DNA from: Streptomyces fildesensis
GTDB lineage: Bacteria > Actinomycetota > Actinomycetes > Streptomycetales > Streptomycetaceae
Direction of reading: 5' to 3'
DNA length: 64,000 nucleotides
NCBI RefSeq assembly: GCF_016107395.1
Contig: NZ_JAAIKO010000011.1
Location: 62,001-126,000, forward strand
Positions 53,635 to 62,497 of this stretch are shown piece after piece (within the stretch, counting starts at the first letter, position 1; the number at the start of each line of letters is the position of its first letter). Both the position numbers and the translations under genes were made by a program. The notes under the pieces are model-generated. The model worked only from the letters and a program-made list of their open reading frames with translations. It searched no databases and had not been told where the DNA came from.

Positions 53635-55003
53635 GGTAGTTGTGCGCCTCGACGTTCCGGAGGACGGCGGTGGCGTCCTCCACCAGCACCGCGGTGTTGA
53701 AGTAGGCCGTCATCAGATACGAGGTGATGCCCTTCTGGTCGACGCCCATGTTCCGCATGGACAGCGCCGGTTCGACCTCGTCCTGCACCTTCGTCGGCCG
53801 CAGCCCCACCACGCCCTGCTCGGCCTCGCCCACCCGCATCAGCAGGATCGAGGTGGTGCTGGCGCCGTTGTGACCCGTGAACCCCACCTTGTCGGAGGGG
53901 AGCAGCGGTACTCCCCGCCACGTCAGCAGGGGGCTGCCGAATCTGCTGTCCGTCACCGGGGGCACGCCCCGCCGCGTACATTCCCGTCCGAAGGCGGCTA
54001 TCGCCCTGGGGTGCGCGACGAAGAAGCCGGGCTGCTTCCAGACCTTCGCCAGCAGCTCGTCCAGGTCATCGGGTGTCGGCGATCCGGTCCGCGACTGCAC
54101 CCGCTGCCCCGGTGCGACCGTGTTGAGCAGCCCGAACTCCGGGTGGTTCAGCATCGACGACTCCTGGCGCTCCCGCAGCGCCTGGATGGTCAGATTGGCC
54201 TGGGCGCGGGTCTGGTCGATGGGCCCGTTGTAGAGATCGGCGACGCGGGTGTGCACCCGCAGCACCGTCTGCGCGAGGCTCATGTGGTACTCCCGCGGAG
54301 TGTCCTCGTAGTCGACGAACGTGCCCGGGAGTTCCGGTTCTCCGACGTGGCCGGAGGTGAGATCCACCGGCACCTCGGAGCCCGGCACCGGCATGTCCCC
54401 GGCGAGGTAAGCGTCGAGTGCCGTCTGCAGGTCTTCGCTGCGGGTGGTCAGTCCGGCCAGCGCGCTGCGGTCGGCGCAGAGCGCGACCCCGGGGGTGAGG
54501 GCCTTGACCCGGTAGGGCATCGGCTCGGCACGGGTCCAGGCGTCGAGGTCGAAGAGCTGGCCGTCCCCGATCACTTCGAGCAGTGCGTCCTCGCCGTATC
54601 GGCCCGTCACGCGCTTCTCGGCCCGGCCCTCGACGAGCACCCATATCTGATCGGAGGCATCGCCCTCCGAGGCCAGTAACTGTCCGGACTCGAAGCCGAC
54701 CTCGGTGAAGGCGGCGGCCAGTTCGGTGAGGAGCGCTTCGTCGGTGTCGCGCAGGTACGGCACCTCCCGCAGGTCCTCCGGGACGATGTGGTGGGTGCCG
54801 TCCTCGCTGTAGCTGCTGATCAGGTCGTCGCCCAGGACGAAGGTCCGACGGCGGTTGACCCGGTAGACACCCGATTCGACGTCCACCCAGGGCAGTGCGC
54901 GCAGCAGATAGCGCGGGGTGATGCCGCGCATCTGCGGGCTGGTCTTGGTGGCGGTGGCCAGCTGCCGTGCCGCGTCCGGACCGAGACTGAGTCGATCGTT
55001 CAC
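53621..55003 (-). CDS. Family 2B encapsulin shell protein with cNMP-binding domain
   Basis: A 460-residue HK97-fold nanocompartment shell protein. N-terminal segment (SLGPDAARQLATATKTSPQMRGITPRYLLRALPWVDVESG) and C-terminal half (FFVAHPRAIAAFGREC, WRGVPLLPSDK, SILLMRVGEAEQGVVGL, YLMTAYFNTAVLVEDA) are those of family 2 encapsulins (SrpI type). Inserted at about residues 80-200 is a cyclic-nucleotide-binding-like domain (GFESGQLLASEGDASDQIWVLVEGRAEK), which defines subfamily 2B. GTG at 55003 is preferred for its aggagg five bases upstream; ATG 55030 lies before that site. First gene of a two-gene operon with its cysteine desulfurase cargo. Confidence 0.93.
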   Translation of the reverse strand: MNDRLSLGPDAARQLATATKTSPQMRGITPRYLLRALPWVDVESGVYRVNRRRTFVLGDDLISSYSEDGTHHIVPEDLREVPYLRDTDEALLTELAAAFTEVGFESGQLLASEGDASDQIWVLVEGRAEKRVTGRYGEDALLEVIGDGQLFDLDAWTRAEPMPYRVKALTPGVALCADRSALAGLTTRSEDLQTALDAYLAGDMPVPGSEVPVDLTSGHVGEPELPGTFVDYEDTPREYHMSLAQTVLRVHTRVADLYNGPIDQTRAQANLTIQALRERQESSMLNHPEFGLLNTVAPGQRVQSRTGSPTPDDLDELLAKVWKQPGFFVAHPRAIAAFGRECTRRGVPPVTDSRFGSPLLTWRGVPLLPSDKVGFTGHNGASTTSILLMRVGEAEQGVVGLRPTKVQDEVEPALSMRNMGVDQKGITSYLMTAYFNTAVLVEDATAVLRNVEAHNYHDYS

Positions 55004-55368
55004 AGGAACCTCCTGGAAGACGGGCGTCATATCCGGGCGGTGGCCAGTGATGACGCCGGAACGAGGTGATCGTGGTCTCCGGCATCCGCTGAGAACAAGG
55101 CGGCATTGTTCGTATCAGGCCAGAAATATGCGACTCACGAAACGTGCACCCTCGCGGCCTCGGAAATCCCAGCTGAGCGCACGGTTCCGGCGCCCATACA
55201 TGACGTAATTTTTTCCCTTATTGAAGCTTTGTGATACCCAAAGAAGCACTTGGGGGGAATTTCGCTCACTTGGGTGCCTAGGGGGCTCTGGCGATGGCTC
55301 TACGGGGCCTCCGGCGGACACCCTGTCTCCCGCTCGCCGGGATCCGCCGGAAGTGTGACAGTGGAGAG
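55004..55368. promoter_or_regulatory. Encapsulin upstream region
   Basis: A 365-bp gap between the leftward shell gene and the rightward small gene. Positions 55195-55245 are distinctly AT-rich for this genome (a run of six T, then cccttattgaagctttgtga), likely carrying the shell promoter. I could not assign -10/-35 boxes or an operator with confidence. Confidence 0.5.
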
Positions 55369-55644
55369 ATGAGCTGGGCGTCATGGACAACCACAGGTGT
55401 CTTCGCCGGGCGTGGCGGGGTGCGCACCGAGGAGGTCGGAATCCTGACGGGCGACCTCACCGTGCACACCACCTGGACCGGTGGTGAGGCACGTGTCGCC
55501 GTGCAGTACAGCGGCTCATCGGACTGGTTCACGATGACCGGCAGCCCCATCCCCTGCCCGTCGGAGGCAGAGAGCCGGACCCTGCACGAGGAAGTGGTCC
55601 ACGCGGTGCGTGCGGGCACGGCCGCCACCGTTCCACCCCACTGA
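55369..55644 (+). CDS. Small hypothetical protein (91 aa)
   Basis: A 91-residue protein with beta-strand-rich composition (WTTTGVFAGRGGVRTEEVGILTGDLTVHTTW..., VAVQYSGSSDWFTMTG) and an acidic C-terminal helix. No signal peptide or known domain. The ATG at 55369 has tggag very close (about 3 bp), so the start is uncertain and could lie upstream to 55294. Coding-type composition supports a real gene; function unknown. Confidence 0.6.
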   Translation: MSWASWTTTGVFAGRGGVRTEEVGILTGDLTVHTTWTGGEARVAVQYSGSSDWFTMTGSPIPCPSEAESRTLHEEVVHAVRAGTAATVPPH

Positions 55645-55717
55645 ACGCCGGTCTCCGCAACACGGACGCGCGCCTCTCCGGAAGCCGACGGGAGACGGGG
55701 GCGGGACCGGCCGTCGG

Positions 55718-56207
55718 CTAGACCCCGGCGCGCCGAGGGCCGGCGCCGCGATCCGGACCGGTGGGCGTGTCCACGTCGCGGTCGGACGGTTGCTCATGCC
55801 CGGCCGGCGTACGGTCCCGCACCCGGCCCTGCGCCATGACGGTGCGGTCGGTGACCACGATGAGCAGCCGCAGGGCGCTGACGATGACCATGATCAGGGC
55901 GATCACGTGCAGACCGTGATCGTCAACGTTGGTGTGGCTTCCCGCCCACCGGCTGGGCGATCGCGCTGGCGAGGTACAGCATGGAGACCAGGACCTCGGT
56001 CCGCCCCACCGAGACGTGGACGGCGGCCGCGATCGGCACCAGCGCGGTCGCGATGAGCGAGCTGTTGATCGCGTTGATCGCCGATCCCGTGTACAGCGGC
56101 GTCACGAACCGCCAGGAGAACGCGTTCGCGGTGCGGGAAGCGTCCCCCGGCGAACGCCTTGAACCTGGCGCGTCCTCCGAGCCCGGCGCACTCTGCGCGG
56201 GAATCAC
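55718..56207 (-). pseudogene. Decayed MFS transporter (internal deletion)
   Basis: The ATG at 56207 overlaps the MarR stop as ATGA and begins a typical major-facilitator N-terminus: cytosolic tail, helix 1 with SAINAINSSLIATALVPIAAAV, then TEVLVSMLYLASAIAQPVGGK, where homology stops at about 55945. A stop follows within a few codons. In the +1 frame the DNA continues with NVDDHGLHVIALIMVIVSALRLLIVVTDRTVMAQ, matching the last helix and tail of the same family, to a stop at 55718. The central ten or so helices are missing, so the protein cannot transport. The junction near 55925-55945 marks a deletion with frame loss. Confidence 0.8.
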
Positions 56208-56641
56208 AGACTCTCGCCCAACCGCTCGATCAGCGGCGCCGCCGCCATCAGGGTCTTCAACTCCGCCCGGGTGAACCCACCGGCGACGAGTGCCTTCGCC
56301 AGTTGCTCGGACCGGGCGCTGCGCCTGTCCCGGAGCGACCGCTGCCCGGCCTTGGTCATCGACATGACCACGCGGCGCCCGTCGGAGGGATCGGGGCGCC
56401 GCTCCACCAGGTCGCGCTCCTCGAGCCCGGCGAGCGTGACTCCCATCGCCTGCGGAGTGATCTGCTCGACCCTGGCCAGGTCGCTCGTCGTGGCCGATCC
56501 GGCCCGCTCCAGGCGCGACAGGGCCGACACTTCGGGAAGGGTGAGTTCGCCCTGGACGGGCTGGCGTAGCCGTCGCACTAACAGACCGAGGCTCATCTGC
56601 AACGCCGAACCGACCGCACTCACATCAAGATCATTCACCAT
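56204..56641 (-). CDS. MarR-family transcriptional regulator
   Basis: A 145-residue winged-helix regulator: LTLPEVSALSRLERAGSATTSDLARVEQITPQAMGVTLAGLEERDLVERRPDPSDGRRVVMSMT, cited by its wing core DPSDGRRV. ATG at 56641 gives standard MarR length; the frame upstream is non-coding. It is coupled to the decayed MFS gene, so it probably once controlled drug or metabolite export. An imperfect dyad (56649-56672) lies just upstream and may be its own operator. Confidence 0.88.
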   Translation of the reverse strand: MVNDLDVSAVGSALQMSLGLLVRRLRQPVQGELTLPEVSALSRLERAGSATTSDLARVEQITPQAMGVTLAGLEERDLVERRPDPSDGRRVVMSMTKAGQRSLRDRRSARSEQLAKALVAGGFTRAELKTLMAAAPLIERLGESL

Positions 56642-56648
56642 AGTAGGA

Positions 56649-56672
56649 AGTCTAACTTTCACAGTTGAGACT
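56649..56672. promoter_or_regulatory. Candidate MarR operator
   Basis: agtctaac (56649-56656) and gttgagact (56664-56672) form an imperfect inverted repeat starting 8 bp upstream of the MarR ATG, in an AT-rich segment. Its position suggests autoregulation. Confidence 0.45.
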
Positions 56673-56937
56673 TTCAATCCAGCTTTCATAAATAGCCGGA
56701 ACCCGGACAGACGACCTCCTCGCGAAGCGGCGTTTCGCCGCGTACGGCGGTACATCGGGCAACCAGCGCGCATCGCCGCTATTCGATTCGGAAACGCTGT
56801 ACTCCCCGCTGCCCCACGCGTCACAAATGGATAACTGATCGTGCGTCAATACCCATACGAACTACGGGCCTTGGCCAGGTCGCCTATTCTCCTGTCAATG
56901 CTGCTGCGCACCATTGAGGCGGGCGACCGGGGGGATC

Positions 56938-59055
56938 ATGTCGAGGCTGTACGGGGGGACGGTCTTGCTGGAAACCTTGGTGCCCTCGCTGGTCGGGCTC
57001 AAGCCGAGCGGCACGGGGCGCATCGACCCACCACGCCGGGGTCATCCGCTGCTGATCAGATGCGTCGGCGGGCGGGGCTCGGGCAAGAGCGCCACTCTTG
57101 CGGCCCTCGCGGAACAGTACGCACAGCGCATACCCCAGGCACACGCGGATCTCGCGGCGATCGATTTCGGCCAACCGGGACTCGCCGCATTGGCCGAGGA
57201 CACCACGGCGAATGCCTCCCGTACGTCTGATCTGCTCTTCTATCTCAATTTCCGGCTGAGCCGGAAACCCGCGGAATTCGGCAAGAAGATGTCTTTCCCC
57301 CGGCTGACGCAGGGACTCCTCGCGGTGAGCGGGTGGCAGGCGGAGAGCGCCGACAACCCCGGGCACGCGGTACGGCCGGAGGAACTGGCCGCAGCGAAGC
57401 GGCGGCTCGCGGAACTGCTCAGAGCGAGCCAGCCCGACCAGCAAAGGCGCAGGGACAAGGCCGCGGCCTGGGTCGACGAGGTCATCCAGGCGGTCGGCCC
57501 GCTGCCGCTGCCCGCGGGGATGGACGCGATGGTGCGGGCCCTGCTGCGGATCGTCGCCGCCGAGCTGTTCAGCCCGCGCGCGCACCGGGGCGGTCTGACG
57601 TGGTGGGCGAGCCGACAGGTGGCGCAGCAGGGCGATGCCCACGACCAGCTGACGGAACTGGCGATGAAGTTCCGCGGTGACGCGGAGGACCGGCAGCTGG
57701 CCGAACGGTTCCTGATCGCCGCGCTGCTTGCGGACATCGCGGACCACTACGGCTTCCTGCAGGTGGCCAACGGCGTGCCGCGTCCGCTGCTGCTCCTGGA
57801 CAACGTCCACAGCCCGCTGGGCCGGGTGTTCCTGGACGAGCTGGTGCGGGTGTGGCACGAGGAGGCGGCCGGGTCCCGCAGGGTGATGCGGCCGGTCGTC
57901 GTCGCCACGGCGTTGCAGGAGGTCGCGCCGGTGCGGGACGACGACACAGCGCCGTCGACACGGCGCGTGATCCGGTCCTTCTGGCAGGAGGACCGGCCGA
58001 ACGCGGCGGCCGACTGGATCGTGCCGCTGCGGCTGGCGCAACTGGATCTCGACGAGGTCAAGGACATGTTCGAGGAGGACCACCCGCCACCGGGTGCCGC
58101 CCGGCTCATCCTGCGCCTCAGCGGCGGGCGGGCGGGCGTCGCCCACCGTCTGGTCCAGGCCGTCGCGCGACGTGTCCGGCTGCGCGAGGACATCAGCCTC
58201 GTGGGGCTCCTCGACATTCCGGCCGCCGCCGACCCGGGACCGTCCGTGAACGGCAGGCTGCTGGAGGGGTTGATCCCGGACGAGGTGGCCCGCGAGCGGC
58301 TCACCTACTACGCGCCGGCGCTGGACGACACGGCCGCGTACCGGCTCAGCACGGTCTACCCGCCGCAGGACCCGGGCGGTGTCCCGGTCCAGGAGGCGCT
58401 GGCCCATCTGCGCGACAACCAGTGGTCCCACGTGCCCTGGGCCGGTGTCGAGGGACCGTTCGTCGGCGACGCCCCCCTGCGGCTTCTGCTGCTGCACGAA
58501 CTGAGTGCCCGCACCGGCCGGGTCCCCGGCGCCGAGCCGTGGAAGACCATCCACCGGCGCTGCCGGTCCCTGTACGACCCGTACGACCAGGGCGGTGCCG
58601 CCCATCGCCCCGACACGCGCTATCTGCACCACTCGCTCGCGCTGGGCGAGACGGACCTCGTCGTGCGCTGTCTGCACCGGCGGTTCACCGAGCAGGACGC
58701 CACGGGGTGGCTGTCCGCCCTGAACCTCGTCTGCGCGGCACCCGCTCCCCCGGACACCCTGCCCGCCCCCGCCGACGACACCGTGCCGTGTCCGGGCTGC
58801 GCGGCCGAAGCCGATCATCCCGTCCACCAGGCCGTCCGGCTCCTCGTGAACCAGCTGTGGCACCTGTCCCAGCCGCTGTCGATCCCCACGGCTGCCGCGA
58901 TCAACAGCATCGGGCTGCAACTGCTCACCCTCGCCCAGAACAGCGGGCCGGAGGCTCAGAAGATCTTCTTCCGTGCCCATGAGGAGTGGCCGCAAGAACT
59001 GCACCACTGGACCCAGGCGCCCAACCTGCAGACCTACGGAGTGTCCGGCACATGA
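56938..59055 (+). CDS. Large P-loop ATPase of unknown function
   Basis: A 705-residue cytosolic protein I cannot place in a named family. Walker A is GGRGSGKS (residues 44-51) after a short N-terminal segment; a hydrophobic strand followed by LLLLDNVHS near residues 283-292 fits Walker B; FVVATALQE-like sensor strand follows (PVVVATALQEV). The C-terminal half is helical, ending in a possible zinc site CPGCAAEADHPVH (about 618-630). The organisation resembles STAND-type or AAA-like signalling ATPases. ATG 56938 follows a G-rich stretch. It overlaps the next gene by four bases (ATGA) and so forms a two-gene unit with a membrane-anchored binding-protein-like receptor. Confidence 0.75.
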   Translation: MSRLYGGTVLLETLVPSLVGLKPSGTGRIDPPRRGHPLLIRCVGGRGSGKSATLAALAEQYAQRIPQAHADLAAIDFGQPGLAALAEDTTANASRTSDLLFYLNFRLSRKPAEFGKKMSFPRLTQGLLAVSGWQAESADNPGHAVRPEELAAAKRRLAELLRASQPDQQRRRDKAAAWVDEVIQAVGPLPLPAGMDAMVRALLRIVAAELFSPRAHRGGLTWWASRQVAQQGDAHDQLTELAMKFRGDAEDRQLAERFLIAALLADIADHYGFLQVANGVPRPLLLLDNVHSPLGRVFLDELVRVWHEEAAGSRRVMRPVVVATALQEVAPVRDDDTAPSTRRVIRSFWQEDRPNAAADWIVPLRLAQLDLDEVKDMFEEDHPPPGAARLILRLSGGRAGVAHRLVQAVARRVRLREDISLVGLLDIPAAADPGPSVNGRLLEGLIPDEVARERLTYYAPALDDTAAYRLSTVYPPQDPGGVPVQEALAHLRDNQWSHVPWAGVEGPFVGDAPLRLLLLHELSARTGRVPGAEPWKTIHRRCRSLYDPYDQGGAAHRPDTRYLHHSLALGETDLVVRCLHRRFTEQDATGWLSALNLVCAAPAPPDTLPAPADDTVPCPGCAAEADHPVHQAVRLLVNQLWHLSQPLSIPTAAAINSIGLQLLTLAQNSGPEAQKIFFRAHEEWPQELHHWTQAPNLQTYGVSGT

Positions 59056-60596
59056 AGCTACTGCCCGACGGAAGGCTCTACCGCGCCCTGGTACTCGGTG
59101 CCGCGGCCGTCGTACTCGGCCTGGGCGGCTACTTCCTCGTGGCCTGGCTGGTGACGGATGACACGGGTTGCGCGCACGGCGTCGAGAAGCGCGGCACGAA
59201 GAGCGAATGCACCGGGGTCACCGACGGAGGCTTCCACTTCACCGAAGCGCTGGCTCCGGTCTTCGGGCGCATCAAGGCCGAGAACGACAGCATCGCCGAC
59301 AAGTCGCCGGCCACCGTCGCCCTGATGATCCCGATGATCTCCGACAACCCGGCCGAGCAGCACGAGTTCACCGAGCAGGTCCAGGGCGCCTATCTCGCCC
59401 AGTACCGCGCCAACCACCAGGCCAACGGGCAGCGGCCGCCCATCCGGCTGCTGCTCGCGAACCCGGGCCGCAACTACGAGTTCTGGGAGCCGGTGGCCCA
59501 GCAGCTCGCCGACGCCGCCGCCTCACCGACCGAGAACCTCCGCGCCGTCACGGGCATCAACATCAGCCTCAAGGAGACCGAGAAGGCCATCGCCTTCCTC
59601 ACCGCGGGCAAGGGCATTCCGGTGGTCGCCGGGCCCATGACCGCGGACGACATCATGAACAGCGCCGCCCGCCCGCACGCCTACCCCGGCCTGGCCCGCG
59701 TGGCGCCCAGCAACTCCGACCAGGCAGCCGCCCTGGGCTCCTTCGGATCGGACATCAAACCCGCCGAGACCATGGTGGTGGAGGACGTCCGGCAGGACGA
59801 CAACTACCTCACGACCCTGCGCCAGGCCTTCGAGAAGCTCGCCAAGGGCGCACCGCACGCTCCGGAGACCTTCCGGTCACCCGCCGACTTCAACGACGAG
59901 GGCAACCTCTCCAACGACTTCCACCAGATGGTCCCGGACATCTGCTCCTCCGACGCCAAGACCATCTACTTCGCCGGGCGTCCGGTGCAGCTGCGGCAGT
60001 TCCTCATCGAGCTCGGACGCCGCAACTGCGCCAAGCACTACACGGTCATCAGCGGTTCGCACGCCTCCACCCTGACCGTGGACACCAAGTTCCAGGACCA
60101 GTGGGGCTCGCTCACCGCGGGCTCCGGAATCACCGTCCGCTATGCCGCCCTCGCGCACCCCGACTCCTGGAGCGGCGACGGTCCCGAGACGCCGGGCGGC
60201 TCCAGGAGGGCGTACAAGGAACTCGCCGATCTCGCCACGCTGTTCGGCAACACCTCGGCCACCGGCATCGGCCGGACCTCGCTTTCGGACTCGCGCACCA
60301 TCATCACGTACGACTCCGTCACCACGGCCATCAGCGGCATCCGCAACGACACCGTGGGCAAGGTGGAGATGCCCACCCTGGACGAGGTGGCCAACAGCTG
60401 GCTCCGGCTGCACGGCGGCAACCGCGTCAACGGCGCCGGCGGCTGGATCTGCCTGGACCAGTACGGCAACCCCTACAACAAGGCGGTCGCCATCGTGCAT
60501 CTGGACCCGGTGACCAAGTCCGCCGCCTTCGACCGGCTGGCCTGGCCCGCCGGTCGCGCCCCGGACGCCAACTGCTCGATCCGCACCGGCGGCTGA
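59052..60596 (+). CDS. Membrane-anchored type-1 periplasmic-binding-like protein
   Basis: A 514-residue protein with a short cytosolic N-terminus, one membrane helix (about residues 10-35, ALVLGAAAVVLGLGGYFLVAWLV) and a large extracytoplasmic region of the branched-chain amino-acid-binding/receptor type (VALMIPMISDNPAEQHEFTEQVQGAYLAQ, ..GKGIPVVAGPMTADDIM, KTIYFAGRPVQLRQFLIELG). It lacks a lipobox and there are no ABC permease genes, so it is probably a sensor rather than a transporter subunit. ATG at 59052 overlaps the ATPase stop. The pair suggests an outside signal relayed to, or anchoring of, the ATPase. Confidence 0.82.
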   Translation: MKLLPDGRLYRALVLGAAAVVLGLGGYFLVAWLVTDDTGCAHGVEKRGTKSECTGVTDGGFHFTEALAPVFGRIKAENDSIADKSPATVALMIPMISDNPAEQHEFTEQVQGAYLAQYRANHQANGQRPPIRLLLANPGRNYEFWEPVAQQLADAAASPTENLRAVTGINISLKETEKAIAFLTAGKGIPVVAGPMTADDIMNSAARPHAYPGLARVAPSNSDQAAALGSFGSDIKPAETMVVEDVRQDDNYLTTLRQAFEKLAKGAPHAPETFRSPADFNDEGNLSNDFHQMVPDICSSDAKTIYFAGRPVQLRQFLIELGRRNCAKHYTVISGSHASTLTVDTKFQDQWGSLTAGSGITVRYAALAHPDSWSGDGPETPGGSRRAYKELADLATLFGNTSATGIGRTSLSDSRTIITYDSVTTAISGIRNDTVGKVEMPTLDEVANSWLRLHGGNRVNGAGGWICLDQYGNPYNKAVAIVHLDPVTKSAAFDRLAWPAGRAPDANCSIRTGG

Positions 60597-60615
60597 GCGG
60601 TCCTGCCGAGCAGTC

Positions 60616-60638
60616 CACGGCTCCGGGCGGGGGCCGTG
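60616..60638. terminator. Short hairpin between convergent genes
   Basis: cacggctcc pairs mostly with ggggccgtg across a short loop, between the stops of the receptor-like gene and the acetyltransferase gene. A weak candidate terminator. Confidence 0.4.
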
Positions 60639-60652
60639 AGCGCCATGCGGGA

Positions 60653-61585
60653 TCAGAGCGCGCGGCTGAACTCCAGCCGGCCTGCGAAGTTCTCGTACCC
60701 GGCGCTCCGGAACGCCTTGGCCATGGCCACATTGGCCCGGTCGCAGTCGCCACGGATCTCGGTCGCGCCGTTCGCCGCGAGAATGCGGGTGCTCCGGCTG
60801 ACGACCGAGGCCGCGTACCCCTTGCCCCGGTGGGCCGGTGTGACGCCGACGAATCCGATCACCGGCACGCTGGGGTTCTCGGCCGGCAGGCTGACCACGG
60901 CAGGAGTGCCGTCCGCGGCGTAGCCGACCTCCCACCACTCCGGTTCGTGCCGCAGCCCGGAGGTCTCCTCGAAGAGCAGCTCGGCCGCGGGCCGCAGCCC
61001 GTGTTTCGCCACGTCGGCTGCCAGGCGCGCATCAGCGGTGTCCGCGAGGAGCTCCTCCAGTGCGTCGATGAACGGCTCCCGGCCGATGACGGCGAGCGAA
61101 CGGAAGTCCAGCCGGTCGTCATCCGCGGGCAGCTCCCCGGAAAGCGTGCGGCGAAAGCGCAGCCCGTCACGGATGAGCTCGAACCCCGCGCCCCGCAGGA
61201 GCTCCTCCCGGCGCTGGGGGTCGCGCTGGAACTGCGGGGCCTGGGCGGGCGAGTCCAGGACGTGTTCCAGTTCGGTCGCTCCGAGCTCCCTGGCCTGCGC
61301 GGCCACCGCGTCGAGCAGTGCCGTGCCTGTCTCGGGTGAGCCCTCAGGCGCTTCGAACAGCACCATCGCGAGGGGGACTTCGTGGCCCGGTATGGTCCAC
61401 AGCACCGCGCTGCCGGCCGGCTGCCCGTCGCCGCCCTCGGCGACCAGGCACCACTGCGGCCGCGTGCACCCGCTGTCGAGGAGCCCGCCGAGATACTCGC
61501 GGGTCGCGGCGTTACGCTCGGCATCACCGGGATGCTCGACCAGGGCGGGGAGTTCATCGGCGCGGGCGATGCGAATGAGCGTCAC
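60653..61585 (-). CDS. GNAT-family N-acetyltransferase
   Basis: A 310-residue protein with a C-terminal GNAT domain (PVIGFVGVTPAHRGKGYAASVVSRSTRIL, with the acetyl-CoA loop HRGKGYA) and an N-terminal region that looks like a second, degenerate GNAT fold. GTG at 61585 gives MTLIRIARADEL; the frame extends to 61675 without support. Substrate unknown. Stands alone, leftward. Confidence 0.85.
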   Translation of the reverse strand: MTLIRIARADELPALVEHPGDAERNAATREYLGGLLDSGCTRPQWCLVAEGGDGQPAGSAVLWTIPGHEVPLAMVLFEAPEGSPETGTALLDAVAAQARELGATELEHVLDSPAQAPQFQRDPQRREELLRGAGFELIRDGLRFRRTLSGELPADDDRLDFRSLAVIGREPFIDALEELLADTADARLAADVAKHGLRPAAELLFEETSGLRHEPEWWEVGYAADGTPAVVSLPAENPSVPVIGFVGVTPAHRGKGYAASVVSRSTRILAANGATEIRGDCDRANVAMAKAFRSAGYENFAGRLEFSRAL

Positions 61586-61740
61586 AGGGAGCCTTGTCCG
61601 TTCGGGGGCGCGGTGGGCGGCGCGGTGATCGATGCCGCCCGGCGAACCTATAGCGCGCAACCGGTCCCGGACCACCTTCTTTCGCGCGATGTTGGGGCTG
61701 CGGCCACTCCCGCGTTCACCCGCGCTGTCACGCTGCGCCC

Positions 61741-62208
61741 GTGGACGTCACGACATTGGCTCGCGCGCTGCTGGAACCGATACCGGCCCACCGGGCGGCG
61801 GGGCTCGAAGTCCTGCGCGCCGCCGACGGCGCCGCCGAGGTCGCCATGGTGACGCTGCCGGAGATGACGAGCGTCATCGGTTCCCTGCACTCCAGCGGTC
61901 TCATCACGCTCGTCGACGCCGCGGGGCTGGCGGCGATCATCGCCGCGTGCGAGGCCGCGGACGATTTCCAGCACGTCGTTCCGCTCGGGGCGACCGCGTC
62001 ACTCGACTTCCGGGCGCCGGCCCGCGGCAAGCTCCTGGCGTCCTGCCGGCTCGACGCCGAGGCCCGCCGTGTGCTGCGACCGGTGCTGTCGGGCAAGGCG
62101 ACCCGGGCCCGCATCACCACCGTCGCCGACGTCACCGATGCGGCGGGAACCCTGGTGTGCCGGGGCACGTTCAGCTGGAGCATCCGCCGCAGTCCCACAA
62201 CGGGCTGA
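61741..62208 (+). CDS. PaaI/DUF4442-like hot-dog fold protein
   Basis: A 155-residue cytosolic protein resembling the DUF4442/PaaI-type thioesterase-like family: central helix (SVIGSLHSSGLITLVDAAGLAAIIAACEA) preceded and followed by beta-strands (LGATASLDFRAPARGKLLASCRL). Catalytic residues cannot be assigned. GTG start at 61741 has a weak binding site. Confidence 0.75.
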   Translation: MDVTTLARALLEPIPAHRAAGLEVLRAADGAAEVAMVTLPEMTSVIGSLHSSGLITLVDAAGLAAIIAACEAADDFQHVVPLGATASLDFRAPARGKLLASCRLDAEARRVLRPVLSGKATRARITTVADVTDAAGTLVCRGTFSWSIRRSPTTG

Positions 62209-62217
62209 CAGGGATCG

Positions 62218-62439
62218 GTGACTCCGACCCGGGCCGCCCGGCCCGGCAGCGCTCCGCCACCCGCCGCCGCGCACGGCTTCGCCTACGACATCCGCACCAG
62301 GGTCTGGACCGACCTCGGCGACCACTTGATCGCCCACCTCCAGGTCAGCGGACACACCGCCGCCGGCACGGACGGCCACACCGCCGACCAGCTCGCCGTG
62401 CTCGCCAAGCACCGCTGGCAGCGCAGCTTCTACGCCTGA
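62218..62439 (+). CDS. Small hypothetical protein (73 aa)
   Basis: A 73-residue frame beginning at a GTG nine bases after the preceding stop, with aggga upstream. Sequence ...HGFAYDIRTRVWTDLGDHLIAHLQVSGHT... and QLAVLAKHRWQRSFYA looks protein-like. No known domain. Could be translated with the thioesterase-like gene. Confidence 0.5.
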   Translation: MTPTRAARPGSAPPPAAAHGFAYDIRTRVWTDLGDHLIAHLQVSGHTAAGTDGHTADQLAVLAKHRWQRSFYA

Positions 62440-62497
62440 CGACCGGTGACCGACAGGTCCTGTCGGGCGATGCTCCCGGTGGTGGGGGCGCCCGGCC

